From Alcanivorax sp. DSM 26293 (GTDB lineage: Bacteria > Pseudomonadota > Gammaproteobacteria > Pseudomonadales > Alcanivoracaceae): 64,000 nucleotides of DNA. The position numbers and the translations under genes were made by a program. The stretch covers positions 456,283 through 520,282 of the forward strand of contig NZ_FNUM01000002.1 of assembly GCF_900107995.1 (NCBI RefSeq), in the 5' to 3' direction. Positions 37,558 to 45,221 of this stretch are shown here, in pieces (positions within the stretch are counted from its first letter, which is position 1; each line of letters begins with the position of its first letter). The notes below the pieces were generated by a model. It worked only from the letters and a program-made list of their open reading frames with translations, did no database searches and was not told the origin of the DNA.

Positions 37558-39042
37558 CTAGTGGCCGCCCATGAGTTTTTCGACCGCCTCAGGCTTGTCG
37601 TGCACGGCAAATTTATCCACCAGGGTGGCGCTGGCCTCGTTCAGACCGATCAATTCCACCTCGGTCCCTTCACGACGGAATTTGATGATCACCTTGTCCA
37701 GCGCTCCGATGGCGGTGATATCCCAGAAGTGGGAACGGTGCACATCAATAGTCACTTTATCCAGAGCTTCCTTGAAATCAAAGGAAGCGATGAACTGATC
37801 CGCAGAGGTGAAAAATACCTGCCCCAGGACCTCGTAGCGGCGGTGGCTGCTGTTAGTTTCATCAAGATCCGAGCGCACATAGAAAACGCGCCCCACCTTG
37901 TTTGCATAGAACAGCGCACTCAGTACCACCCCGATGCCAACACCAATGGCCAGGTTATGGGTCGCCACGGTGGCCGACACCGTAGCCAGCATCACCACGG
38001 TGCTGCTCGCCGGATGCTTGGCCATGTTGGTAATGGACTCCCAGCTGAAGGTACCAATGGACACCATGATCATCACCGCCACCAGCGCGGCCATGGGAAT
38101 CTGGGACACCCATTCACCCAGGAACACCACCAGCACCAGCAGGAAGCAACCGGCAAACAAGGTGGACAGGCGCTTGCGGCCACCGGATTTCACGTTGATC
38201 ACGGACTGGCCGATCATCGCACACCCGGCCATGCCCCCCAGGAACCCGGAGAAAATGTTGGCCACGCCCTGCCCTTTGCATTCGCGGTTCTTGTCGCTAT
38301 CGGTATCGGTCAGATCATCCACGATGGTTGCCGTCATCATGGATTCCAGCAGACCTACCACGGCGAGGGCCAGAGAGTACGGCAGAATGATTTTCAGGGT
38401 TTCCAGGTTAAGCGGGATATCCGGCAACAGGAATACGGGCAGACTGTCCGGCAGATCACCCTTGTCACCGACGGTGGGCACATCCAGACCCAGATACATG
38501 GCAATCCCGGTCATCACGACAATACAGATCAGGGGTGATGGTACTGCGGTGGTCAGCAGCGGCAGCAGGTAAATGATCGCCAGGCCGGCGACCACCATGG
38601 CATACACATGCCAGGTTACCCCGACCAGCTCCGGCAACTGCGCCATGAAAATCAGGATAGCCAGGGCATTCACAAAGCCGGTGACCACGGAGCGGGAGAC
38701 AAAGCGCATGAGATTGCCAAGCTGCAGAAAGCCCGCAACAATCTGCAGCATCCCGGTCAACACCGTCGCCGCCAGCAAATACTGCAGGCCATGGTCTTTG
38801 ACCAGCGTCACCATCACCAGCGCCATGGCCCCGGTTGCCGCCGAAATCATCCCCGGGCGGCCGCCGACAAACGCAATGACAACGGCGATACAGAAAGATG
38901 CATACAACCCCACCTTGGGGTCCACACCGGCAATGATGGAGAAGGCAATCGCCTCCGGAATCAGGGCCAGGGCCACAACGGAACCCGCCAGTAAATCACC
39001 ACGGATATTACTGAACCATTCCTGCTGAATAGATCGAAGCAT
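37558..39042 (-). CDS. SulP-family inorganic anion transporter with STAS domain
   Basis: A 494-residue permease. The membrane core starts with [38 protein letters not shown], the SulP N-terminus, and continues through 10-12 helices. The cytoplasmic STAS domain occupies about the last 110 residues ([42 protein letters not shown]). Substrates in the family are sulfate, bicarbonate or other anions. The sequence alone does not decide. I use the ATG at 39042, which gives the expected N-terminus. The open frame upstream to 39129 is not supported. It shares an operon with the Usp gene. Confidence 0.9.
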   Translation of the reverse strand: MLRSIQQEWFSNIRGDLLAGSVVALALIPEAIAFSIIAGVDPKVGLYASFCIAVVIAFVGGRPGMISAATGAMALVMVTLVKDHGLQYLLAATVLTGMLQIVAGFLQLGNLMRFVSRSVVTGFVNALAILIFMAQLPELVGVTWHVYAMVVAGLAIIYLLPLLTTAVPSPLICIVVMTGIAMYLGLDVPTVGDKGDLPDSLPVFLLPDIPLNLETLKIILPYSLALAVVGLLESMMTATIVDDLTDTDSDKNRECKGQGVANIFSGFLGGMAGCAMIGQSVINVKSGGRKRLSTLFAGCFLLVLVVFLGEWVSQIPMAALVAVMIMVSIGTFSWESITNMAKHPASSTVVMLATVSATVATHNLAIGVGIGVVLSALFYANKVGRVFYVRSDLDETNSSHRRYEVLGQVFFTSADQFIASFDFKEALDKVTIDVHRSHFWDITAIGALDKVIIKFRREGTEVELIGLNEASATLVDKFAVHDKPEAVEKLMGGH

Positions 39043-39326
39043 GAAGAACAATCCTGTTTTGCAAATACGACAGACAAGGATGCTGCTCAAGGGCAACAGA
39101 ACACGGGATGACATGGCGCAGGGCACCATACGGCAAAGCCGGAGACGGGCTGTCTACTAGGGCGGACTCAGCCGGGAGAGGATCATGAACAGTCTCGAGT
39201 GGTTCGGAAAGGCGCTGAGTCTAGCAGAGCCGGCAGGCCTTTGACAGGCAACGCCGCCGCCCGCCCTACGCCGCAGCGCCGCAACATGCGACAATAGTTG
39301 ACCCAATACCCGTGTTATCGTCTTGC

Positions 39327-40325
39327 ATGAATGATTCCTTGATCCAAACAGCCCCGTCGCTTCAGCCTGATCGGCGCCTGTCCGTCGCCCCGATGATGGA
39401 CTGGACCACCCGCGACTACCGGTTTCTGGCCCGGCTGATTACCCGCCACACCCTGCTCTACACCGAAATGGTGGTGGCCCAGGCGATTCTGCGCGGGGAC
39501 CGTGAGCGGTTTCTGGCATTCAATGACGAAGAGCACCCGGTGGCGCTTCAACTGGGCGGCAGCGAACCGCAGGATCTGGCGGAAGCCGCACAAATTGCCG
39601 AACAATACGGTTACGACGAGATCAACCTCAATGTTGGCTGCCCGTCGGACCGGGTGCAGCAGGGCAAGATCGGCGCCATTCTGATGGCCGAGCCGGAACT
39701 GGTGGGCCAGTGCGTGGAAGCCATGCAGGCGGCGGTCCGCGTTCCAGTGACGGTGAAGACCCGCATCGGCATCGATGACCAGGATGATTACGACTTTCTC
39801 TACCGGTTTGTTACCCGCATGGAGCAGGCCGGCTGCACCAGTCTCACCATCCATGCCCGCAAGGCCATCCTCTCCGGGCTGTCCCCAAAGGAAAACCGGG
39901 AGATTCCGCCGCTGATCTATCAGCGGGCCTACGCCATCAAGCAGGCCTTCCCCCATATGGAAATCATTCTCAACGGTGGCGTGAAGACTCTGGACGAAGT
40001 GCATGCGCACATGGGCGACGTGGATGGGGTGATGATTGGTCGCGAGGCCTACCAAAATCCCTATTTTCTCGCCGATGCGGATCGCATCGTGTTTGCCGAC
40101 GATCACCCCGTGCCCAGCCGCCGGGACATCGCCGAGCAATTTCTCCCCTATGTAGAACGTCGCTACGCGCTGGGTCATGCCCCCAAACATTCCCTGCGTC
40201 ATATCCTTAACCTGTTCCAGGGCGAACCCGGCGCCCGCCGTTTTCGCCGTCACCTGAGCGAAAACATGCACAAGCCCGGCACCACCCCGCAAGTGCTCAT
40301 GGACGCTTTGGCACAACTGCCTTAG
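39327..40325 (+). CDS. dusA: tRNA-dihydrouridine(20/20a) synthase
   Basis: A 332-residue flavin-dependent dihydrouridine synthase, length typical of DusA. It opens with RRLSVAPMMDWTTRDYRFLARLITRHTLLYTEMV. The catalytic Cys lies in INLNVGCPSDRVQQG, RNA-binding Lys/His residues are in TVKTRIGID and LTIHARKAILSGLSPKENREIPPL, and FMN phosphate contacts are in LNGGV and VMIGREAYQNP. It reduces uridines in the tRNA D-loop. The start at 39327 is preferred. An ATG five codons earlier is possible. It is divergent from the SulP gene. Confidence 0.95.
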   Translation: MNDSLIQTAPSLQPDRRLSVAPMMDWTTRDYRFLARLITRHTLLYTEMVVAQAILRGDRERFLAFNDEEHPVALQLGGSEPQDLAEAAQIAEQYGYDEINLNVGCPSDRVQQGKIGAILMAEPELVGQCVEAMQAAVRVPVTVKTRIGIDDQDDYDFLYRFVTRMEQAGCTSLTIHARKAILSGLSPKENREIPPLIYQRAYAIKQAFPHMEIILNGGVKTLDEVHAHMGDVDGVMIGREAYQNPYFLADADRIVFADDHPVPSRRDIAEQFLPYVERRYALGHAPKHSLRHILNLFQGEPGARRFRRHLSENMHKPGTTPQVLMDALAQLP

Positions 40326-40359
40326 GCTGTAATGAACCCGCAATTCTTAGCAAGAATCG

Positions 40360-40526
40360 TGGTTGAGTTACAAGTTGAAAGTTCAAAGTTGAAAAGCGCG
40401 TGAAAGCCCATCAGTAAGGGAAATGTCCTGCCCGCGCTCACTCCCCAGGTAAAGCGCGGCCAACATCGTAGTCGGTTGGTACGATCCGTCGCCGCGTTTC
40501 AACTTTGAACTTTCAACTTGCAACTC
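40360..40526. repeat. Heptad-periodic inverted repeat (element 5), between dusA and tal
   Basis: The clearest of the set. Left arm: GTTACAA (40367), GTTGAAA (40374), GTTCAAA (40381), GTTGAAA (40388), then AGCGCG. Right arm read on the other strand from 40524: GTTGCAA, GTTGAAA, GTTCAAA, GTTGAAA, then CGCGGC. Arms of about 30 bp match almost perfectly, separated by about 100 nt that contain further small hairpins (CGCGCTcactccccaggtaAAGCGCG and ATCGTagtcggttggtACGAT). No gene fits inside it. Confidence 0.88.
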
Positions 40527-40625
40527 TCTTCACCCACATCGGGACATGATTACTGCAAGCTAACACCATACTGTCATGGCAACGCCTTAACGTGCCCCAC
40601 CATGACACTGAAAGGAACGGATACC

Positions 40626-41576
40626 GTGAACAAACGCGAACAGCTAGCCCAATGGACCTCTCTGGTGGCCGATACCGGTGATCTGGACATGATCGCCGAA
40701 CTGGCACCGGAAGATGCCACCACCAACCCCTCCCTGCTGCTGGCAGCAGCACGAGACGAACGTTACCGGCCATTGCTGCAACAGGCAGCCGATCTGTGTC
40801 GCACACTGGGCCATGGCGGGGAGATGGACTGGCTGACCGACTGCTATGCCTGCCTGGCCGGCCAGGCCATCCTGGAGCGGATTCCCGGCCGTGTTTCCAG
40901 TGAGGTGGATGCGCGCTTGTCCTTTGATACCCGCGCCACGGTGGAAAAGGCCCGTCGTCTGATGGCCATCTACCGGGAACTGGACGTGGACCCATCCCGC
41001 ATCCTGATCAAGACCGCCGCCACCTGGGAAGGCATCCGCGCCGTGGAAGTCCTCGAGGAGGAAGGCACCCGCTGTAATGTGACGCTGGTCTTCAACCAGG
41101 CTCAGGGTCTGGCTGCGGCAGAAGCCGGCGCTACCCTGATCTCCCCCTTCGTGGGCCGCATCTTCGACTGGCACCGTAAACAGGGCATGGAGATTGCCAC
41201 CCCGGATGACGACCCGGGAGTCCAGTCCGTGCGCCAGATCTATCGCACCTTCAAGGCCCGGGGTCTGGAAACCATCGTCATGGGCGCCAGCTTCCGCAAT
41301 GCCGGCCAGATCGAAGCTCTGGCCGGTTGCGACAAGCTCACCATCAGCCCGGCCCTGCTCAGGGAACTGGCTGCCGATACCGGGAGTCTGACCCGGGTAC
41401 TGGATGCGGAACTGGTGGCCCCGGAGGACGACTGGCAGGCCGTTACCGAGGCCGCGTTCCGCTGGCAACTCAATGACGATGCCATGGCCAGCGACCTGCT
41501 TGCCGATGGCATCCGCCGCTTCGCCAACGACCAGTTGGCGCTGGAAGCGCTATTGCAGGAGGAAGGTGTAATTTGA
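40626..41576 (+). CDS. tal: Transaldolase
   Basis: A 316-residue class I transaldolase, near the 317 residues of E. coli TalB. It transfers a dihydroxyacetone unit between sugar phosphates in the pentose phosphate pathway. The Schiff-base Lys lies in RILIKTAATWEGIRA. Other signatures are PEDATTNPSLLL and CNVTLVFNQAQ. I choose the GTG at 40626: AAGGAA stands upstream at proper distance, whereas the in-frame ATG at 40602 lacks a ribosome site. Its stop overlaps the TerB-like start (TTGA). Confidence 0.94.
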   Translation: MNKREQLAQWTSLVADTGDLDMIAELAPEDATTNPSLLLAAARDERYRPLLQQAADLCRTLGHGGEMDWLTDCYACLAGQAILERIPGRVSSEVDARLSFDTRATVEKARRLMAIYRELDVDPSRILIKTAATWEGIRAVEVLEEEGTRCNVTLVFNQAQGLAAAEAGATLISPFVGRIFDWHRKQGMEIATPDDDPGVQSVRQIYRTFKARGLETIVMGASFRNAGQIEALAGCDKLTISPALLRELAADTGSLTRVLDAELVAPEDDWQAVTEAAFRWQLNDDAMASDLLADGIRRFANDQLALEALLQEEGVI

Positions 41577-42010
41577 ATTGGCTTAACCGACTCTTTCGCC
41601 CCGACCAGCCCCAGCAACAGACAAACGAGCACGACCTGCACCGGGCGGCTGCTGCCCTGCTTCTGGAAGTGGCCCGTACTGACGGCACCGTGGCACCGGA
41701 AGAATCACAACGTCTGATTCAGGCAGTAAAGACGCACTGGCATCTGGACCCCCAGGAAATGGATGACATCCTCAGCGAACTGGAAACCCGTGTGGACCAG
41801 GCCACTGACCTGTTCGAATTCACCCGTCCCCTCCGAGACCACTGGGGACCGGAGCCCAGGGTCACACTGATTGAGGAAATGTGGGCCATGGCCGCCGCTG
41901 ACGGCCATGTGGATGTCCACGAAGAACACCTGATCCGACGGGTCAGTGACCTGCTGTATGTGTCCCATGGGGACTATATAAGAGCAAAGATGAAGGCGGT
42001 TAATAATTAA
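41573..42010 (+). CDS. TerB-family protein
   Basis: A 145-residue all-helical TerB-like protein: EHDLHRAAAALLLEVARTDGTVAPEESQRL and IEEMWAMAAADGHVDVHEEHLIRRVSDLL carry the paired acidic metal-binding segments (DGTVAPEE, DGHVDVHEE) of the family. The role of stand-alone TerB proteins is not settled. The likely start is TTG at 41573, because a strong AGGAGGAAGG lies before it and it overlaps the tal stop by four bases. The last three codons are formed by the first units of a heptad repeat (element 6), so the C-terminus VNN may have been made by the repeat. Confidence 0.85.
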   Translation: MNWLNRLFRPDQPQQQTNEHDLHRAAAALLLEVARTDGTVAPEESQRLIQAVKTHWHLDPQEMDDILSELETRVDQATDLFEFTRPLRDHWGPEPRVTLIEEMWAMAAADGHVDVHEEHLIRRVSDLLYVSHGDYIRAKMKAVNN

Positions 42011-42179
42011 TAGTTAATAATGAATAACTAATAACTCGCGACTCAGCTTTATCTTTTTTAAACGCAAGAGGCCGCGCCCAACCTATGGGCGCGGCCTCTT
42101 GCGTTTGAACCAATATCGCTGCTGCTCGCGCAACTATTAATTATTCATTATTAACTATTAATTGCACTATTAATTGCCT
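42000..42179. repeat. Heptad-periodic inverted repeat (element 6) between convergent genes
   Basis: Left arm in 7-bp steps: TTAATAA (42000), TTAATAG (42007), TTAATAA (42014), TGAATAA (42021), CTAATAA (42028), CTCGCGA (42035). Right arm (about 42131-42178) on the other strand: TTAATAG, then five bases, TTAATAG, TTAATAA, TGAATAA, TTAATAG. It is very A/T-rich in a GC-rich genome. The left arm begins inside the TerB-like gene and supplies its stop codon. The right arm ends next to the mlaA stop. A 20-bp terminator-like hairpin lies in the middle. Confidence 0.85.
42061..42105. terminator. Perfect 20-bp hairpin between tal-TerB and mlaA
   Basis: AACGCAAGAGGCCGCGCCCA (42061-42080), a 5-nt loop ACCTA, and its exact complement at 42086-42105. 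T residues precede it (42052-42059) but neither side has a full T-run. It is likely a bidirectional end signal for the convergent genes. Confidence 0.75.
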
Positions 42180-42977
42180 TCACCACCCCTCGTCCTCCGG
42201 CTCCGAATCCCGCTGTTCTATGTCCGGGAAACGCAGGGACGGTGCATCACCGGATTCGAAGCGGCGACGTTGTAGGTAAGCATTGCGCAGGAAGGTGTAG
42301 CGGTCGCCGACGATATTGCGCTCCAGATCCAGCAGGTCGGCGCGCAAGTCCACCACGTACAACGCCGTGACGCTGTAGCGGGTCAGGTCATGCTGGATGT
42401 AGTGCCTGGGGCGCATGTAGTCCTCCGGGAAAATCGCTGCCGCATCGCGGACAGTGGATGGCCCCCAGAACGGGAGCACCAGATAGTTGCCCTCCGGGAT
42501 CCCCCAGCGGGCAAAGGTCAGTCCCAGATCGGTATTGTGCTTTTCCAGGTCCACCTTGCTGGCCACATCAAACAAGCCGGCGATACCCAGAGTGCTGTTG
42601 ACCGCGAAACGACCAAAGTTGTGACCGGCATGCCCCCAGCGCCACTGCAGCACACTGTTGAGACTGCTGCGAAAATCCCGCAGGTTCTCAAAAAAGCGGG
42701 TTACCGTGTCATCGAACCAGCCCGGCGTCGCCTTGCGATAGCCCTTGGCCGCAGGCTTGAGGGCATACTTGTCGAGTGCTTCGTTGAAGGCAAAGATCTT
42801 GCGGTTGATGTCTTCCCAGGGGTCGTCATCCTTGGCCTGACTGCTCTGGGGCGCATCAAACGCAGTGGACGCGTCTCCCCAGTCTTCCTCTTCCGCCATC
42901 ACGGTACAGGAAATGCTCAGCAATATGGTCAGCAGTAAATAACGCACGGTCACCCCGGTATGTCGTCGACGCTGCAT
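42180..42977 (-). CDS. mlaA: MlaA-family outer-membrane phospholipid-retention protein
   Basis: A protein of about 265 residues of the MlaA/VacJ family. In complex with a porin it moves mislocated phospholipids from the outer membrane to the periplasmic MlaC. Family markers are WEDINRKIFAFNEALDKYALKPAAKGYRKATP, VLQWRWGHAGHNFGRFAVNSTLGIAGLFDVA and YLVLPFWGPSTVRDA. The signal peptide is RYLLLTILLSISCTVMA. A Cys is present (LSISC), but the lipobox is poor, so it may be cleaved by signal peptidase I. A TATAAT (42976-42981, minus strand) overlaps the ATG I list. If it is the -10 box, translation begins at the GTG near 42947-42953. Confidence 0.88.
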   Translation of the reverse strand: MQRRRHTGVTVRYLLLTILLSISCTVMAEEEDWGDASTAFDAPQSSQAKDDDPWEDINRKIFAFNEALDKYALKPAAKGYRKATPGWFDDTVTRFFENLRDFRSSLNSVLQWRWGHAGHNFGRFAVNSTLGIAGLFDVASKVDLEKHNTDLGLTFARWGIPEGNYLVLPFWGPSTVRDAAAIFPEDYMRPRHYIQHDLTRYSVTALYVVDLRADLLDLERNIVGDRYTFLRNAYLQRRRFESGDAPSLRFPDIEQRDSEPEDEGW

Positions 42978-43090
42978 TATAGCCAGCCCGTCGCATGCCC
43001 GAACAGGGCCACGAACCGAACGGTCCGGCTTCCTGGCGGATTTTACAGCGAGAGCGGGTGAACAGATCGGACCCACAGCCTGAAGCGGCA

Positions 43091-43861
43091 TCAGCAGCTC
43101 TTCAGACTGGCACCGACCAGGATGTCCCGCTGGTGCATTTGCAGCAGGATATCCCGGGCAAACTCGGCCAGTTTCTCCACATCCGCAAATTGCAGTTCTT
43201 CCGCCAATTGGCCAACCACCTGAAAACCGGTGCTGTTCGGGTTCTCCTCGATCAATTGCAACAACCGGGCGGTAGGTGCATTGATTTCCATAAAGCGAAC
43301 CTGATCATCACGATCCCGGTAGACCAGCAGCCAGAGCGGCTGTGGCAATGGGGTCTGCGGCTGAAAGTCCACGCAAATTTCGTGGACCGGGTACTGATAG
43401 CTGAGCACCACATGCAAGGGGCTTAGCTGGGGGATGGCACGAAGCAGGTCCCCCTCGGGATGAAATCCGGTTTTGGGAAAGACCTCGGTGGACGCATCCA
43501 GCACCAACTCCATCCATTCGTAATGTGCCAGCTCCAGCAGGAAAGGCGGATCTCCCTCTTCCCTGCCCTGACCGGATGCCAGAAAGCTGACAAATTCCTG
43601 GGGAATTTCGAGAAAATACGGTGTCTGACAGGCGTGCTGGTCAAAGAAGGCCCGCACTAACCGATGCCAGCGTTCCGCATCCAGCAGGGAATGCAGCACC
43701 GGGAAGCCCTGGCTGATAAACCCGTTAACGTTGTTGAAAAACAGGTTGCGGTAAATCGCCAGGCGGCGCTCTTCAATTCCGTCTGGCGCAGAGTGCGTCT
43801 GCGGGTTACGCAAGTGCGCCGCAAAGTGACGTTGCAGGGCCTGGAAATCTGTCTGACTCAT
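43091..43861 (-). CDS. hvfC: HvfC-like partner protein of MNIO enzyme (DUF2063)
   Basis: A 256-residue protein. The N-terminal DUF2063 part reads FQALQRHFAAHLRNPQTHSAPDGIEERRLAIYRNLFFNNVNGFISQGFPVL, followed by a winged-helix-like C-terminal half. In bufferin and methanobactin-type clusters such proteins present the precursor peptide to the MNIO (DUF692) enzyme. Its ATG overlaps the hvfB stop by four bases, so the pair is translationally coupled. mlaA follows after a 113-bp gap and is a separate unit. Confidence 0.9.
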   Translation of the reverse strand: MSQTDFQALQRHFAAHLRNPQTHSAPDGIEERRLAIYRNLFFNNVNGFISQGFPVLHSLLDAERWHRLVRAFFDQHACQTPYFLEIPQEFVSFLASGQGREEGDPPFLLELAHYEWMELVLDASTEVFPKTGFHPEGDLLRAIPQLSPLHVVLSYQYPVHEICVDFQPQTPLPQPLWLLVYRDRDDQVRFMEINAPTARLLQLIEENPNSTGFQVVGQLAEELQFADVEKLAEFARDILLQMHQRDILVGASLKSC

Positions 43862-44715
43862 CCCAGCTTCCGAGTCGCTGAATACGGTTGATGCTGATAT
43901 TGGCGGATCTGCCCGAGCTCCCCAAACAGCACATCGTTACCGGGAAAGTTGAAGTCCCGCTCCAGCAAGGTGGGTAGTACACCAAATTCCTGATAGGCAT
44001 GCTCAAGCAGTTGCCAGACCGGATCAATGACCGCGCTGCCGTGGGTATCCACTTTCAGATCTTCCGCTTCATCAAAGTGACCGGCGATATGCAGGTAGCA
44101 AATACGCTCGCCGGGCAAGGCACTGATAAATTCACGGGGATCATAGCCATGATTGATGCTGTTCACGTAGGCGTTGTTCACATCCAGCAACAGCTGGCAA
44201 TCTGCCTCTTCCAGCACCGCATTAACGAAGTCGATTTCCGACATTTCGGAACCGGGCGCAGCATAGTAGCTGACGTGTTCGATACCGATGGGTTGTTCGA
44301 GAAAATCCTGCACCTGCCGGACCCGGTCTGCCACGTAGTGAACGGCCTCTTCGGTAAAGGGAATCGGCATCAAATCGTAAAGGTGACCGTGGTCACTGCA
44401 ATAACTCAAGTGCTCGGTATAACGACGAATGTTGTGTTCCTTGAGGAACCCTTTCACCGCTTTCAGCAATTCAAAATCCAGCGGCTCAGGCCCACCCAAT
44501 GACAGGCTCAAACCGTGGGTAACAAAGGGGAAACGTTCGGTGAAGGCACGGAAATCCTTCGCCAGACGCCCACCCATGGGGATCCAGTTCTCCGGTGCAA
44601 CTTCCATAAAATCGAAAGGGGCACTTTCCGGGGAATCCAGGGTCGGGGAAAGCGGGCCCATGAGGGCCCGCCGAAGACCCAGGCCCACTCCGGACACTGG
44701 TGTCTCAGGTTTCAT
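43858..44715 (-). CDS. hvfB: HvfB, multinuclear iron oxidase (MNIO, DUF692)
   Basis: A 285-residue DUF692/MNIO enzyme with a TIM-barrel fold. The iron ligands lie in conserved segments FVTHGLSLSLGGPEPLD, YTEHLSYCSDHGHLYD, IGIEHVSYYAAPGSEMSE, LLLDVNNAYVNSINHG and CYLHIAGH. MNIOs of this group oxidise Cys residues of a partner peptide into oxazolone-thioamide or thiooxazole groups. Its likely substrate is the product of the preceding gene, which carries six EGxCG motifs and ends 17 bp upstream. Confidence 0.95.
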   Translation of the reverse strand: MKPETPVSGVGLGLRRALMGPLSPTLDSPESAPFDFMEVAPENWIPMGGRLAKDFRAFTERFPFVTHGLSLSLGGPEPLDFELLKAVKGFLKEHNIRRYTEHLSYCSDHGHLYDLMPIPFTEEAVHYVADRVRQVQDFLEQPIGIEHVSYYAAPGSEMSEIDFVNAVLEEADCQLLLDVNNAYVNSINHGYDPREFISALPGERICYLHIAGHFDEAEDLKVDTHGSAVIDPVWQLLEHAYQEFGVLPTLLERDFNFPGNDVLFGELGQIRQYQHQPYSATRKLG

Positions 44716-44732
44716 ACGTTGGCTCCTGCCTG

Positions 44733-45029
44733 TTAGGCATCACCACCGCACTTGCCTTCACCACATTTACCTTCACCTTTTTTGTCATCGGCGCCGCATG
44801 TGCCTTCACCGCTTTTCTCACCACAGCTGCCTTCGCCTTTCTTGTCACCGCACTTGCCTTCGCCACACTTGCCTTCAGCGTGGTCACCAGCCAGTTGGTA
44901 ACCGGCTTGCAGGTCGGAAGCGGCAAAGGGGTTTTCAGCAGCAGTAGCAACCGGCACGGAAAGCGCGGAAGCAACAACAGCGGCACCAACAGTGGCGGCC
45001 AGGGGGTTCAGTTTGCTCAACTTAGCCAT
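44733..45029 (-). CDS. hvfA: HvfA/bufferin-type precursor peptide with six EGxCG motifs
   Basis: A 98-residue exported peptide. The signal segment is ATVGAAVVASALSVPVATAAEN, cleavage near ATA-AEN. The mature part holds six Cys, each in EG[KST]CG (EGKCG, EGKCG, EGSCG, EGTCG, EGKCG, EGKCG), spaced by Lys/Asp/Glu-rich linkers. There is no other Cys. This is the pattern of HvfA-type bufferins, whose Cys are modified by MNIO enzymes to bind copper. The codon-level repeats of GGC/GAA/TGC triplets also make the gene internally repetitive at DNA level. It is followed by hvfB and hvfC; no DoxX-like gene is seen. Confidence 0.93.
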   Translation of the reverse strand: MAKLSKLNPLAATVGAAVVASALSVPVATAAENPFAASDLQAGYQLAGDHAEGKCGEGKCGDKKGEGSCGEKSGEGTCGADDKKGEGKCGEGKCGGDA

Positions 45030-45122
45030 GTTCAGTCTCCATCCATCATTATTGAGGTTGTATCCGAAACCGCACTCTGCGGCTCAGGCAAACCACGTTT
45101 GTTTGCGTAGCGCCTGTCTCAG

Positions 45123-45158
45123 ACAATATAGAGATGAAGCCGTGAGGTAAACGTTACA
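45123..45158 (-). promoter_or_regulatory. Candidate promoter of the hvfABC operon
   Basis: Minus strand: TTTACC (45146-45151), 17-bp spacer, TATTGT (45123-45128), a fair sigma-70 match. It overlaps TGTAACG (45152-45158), which resembles -35 elements of ECF sigma factors that control bufferin operons elsewhere. I cannot tell which is used. The leader to the ATG is about 85 nt. Confidence 0.45.
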
Positions 45159-45167
45159 GGCAGCATG

Positions 45168-45189
45168 AAAAAAAGCCGCAAAATGCGGC
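45168..45189 (-). terminator. Rho-independent terminator after the KAS III gene
   Basis: GCCGCA (45175-45180) and TGCGGC (45184-45189) form the stem. Seven T residues follow on the minus strand (45168-45174). It lies 33 bp beyond the stop at 45222, and the hvf promoter starts 10 bp further on. Confidence 0.9.
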
Positions 45190-45221
45190 CTTCGTGAAGC
45201 AAACGTGAAACCCGGACGCAG

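Noticed and set aside
18189-42179. Heptad elements considered as CRISPR arrays
   Set aside because: The units are 7 bp, degenerate and without spacers of 30 bp or more. No cas genes are nearby.
42978-43091. MlaA start at 43091 overlapping hvfC
   Set aside because: The extra residues lack similarity to MlaA and would place the signal peptide internally.
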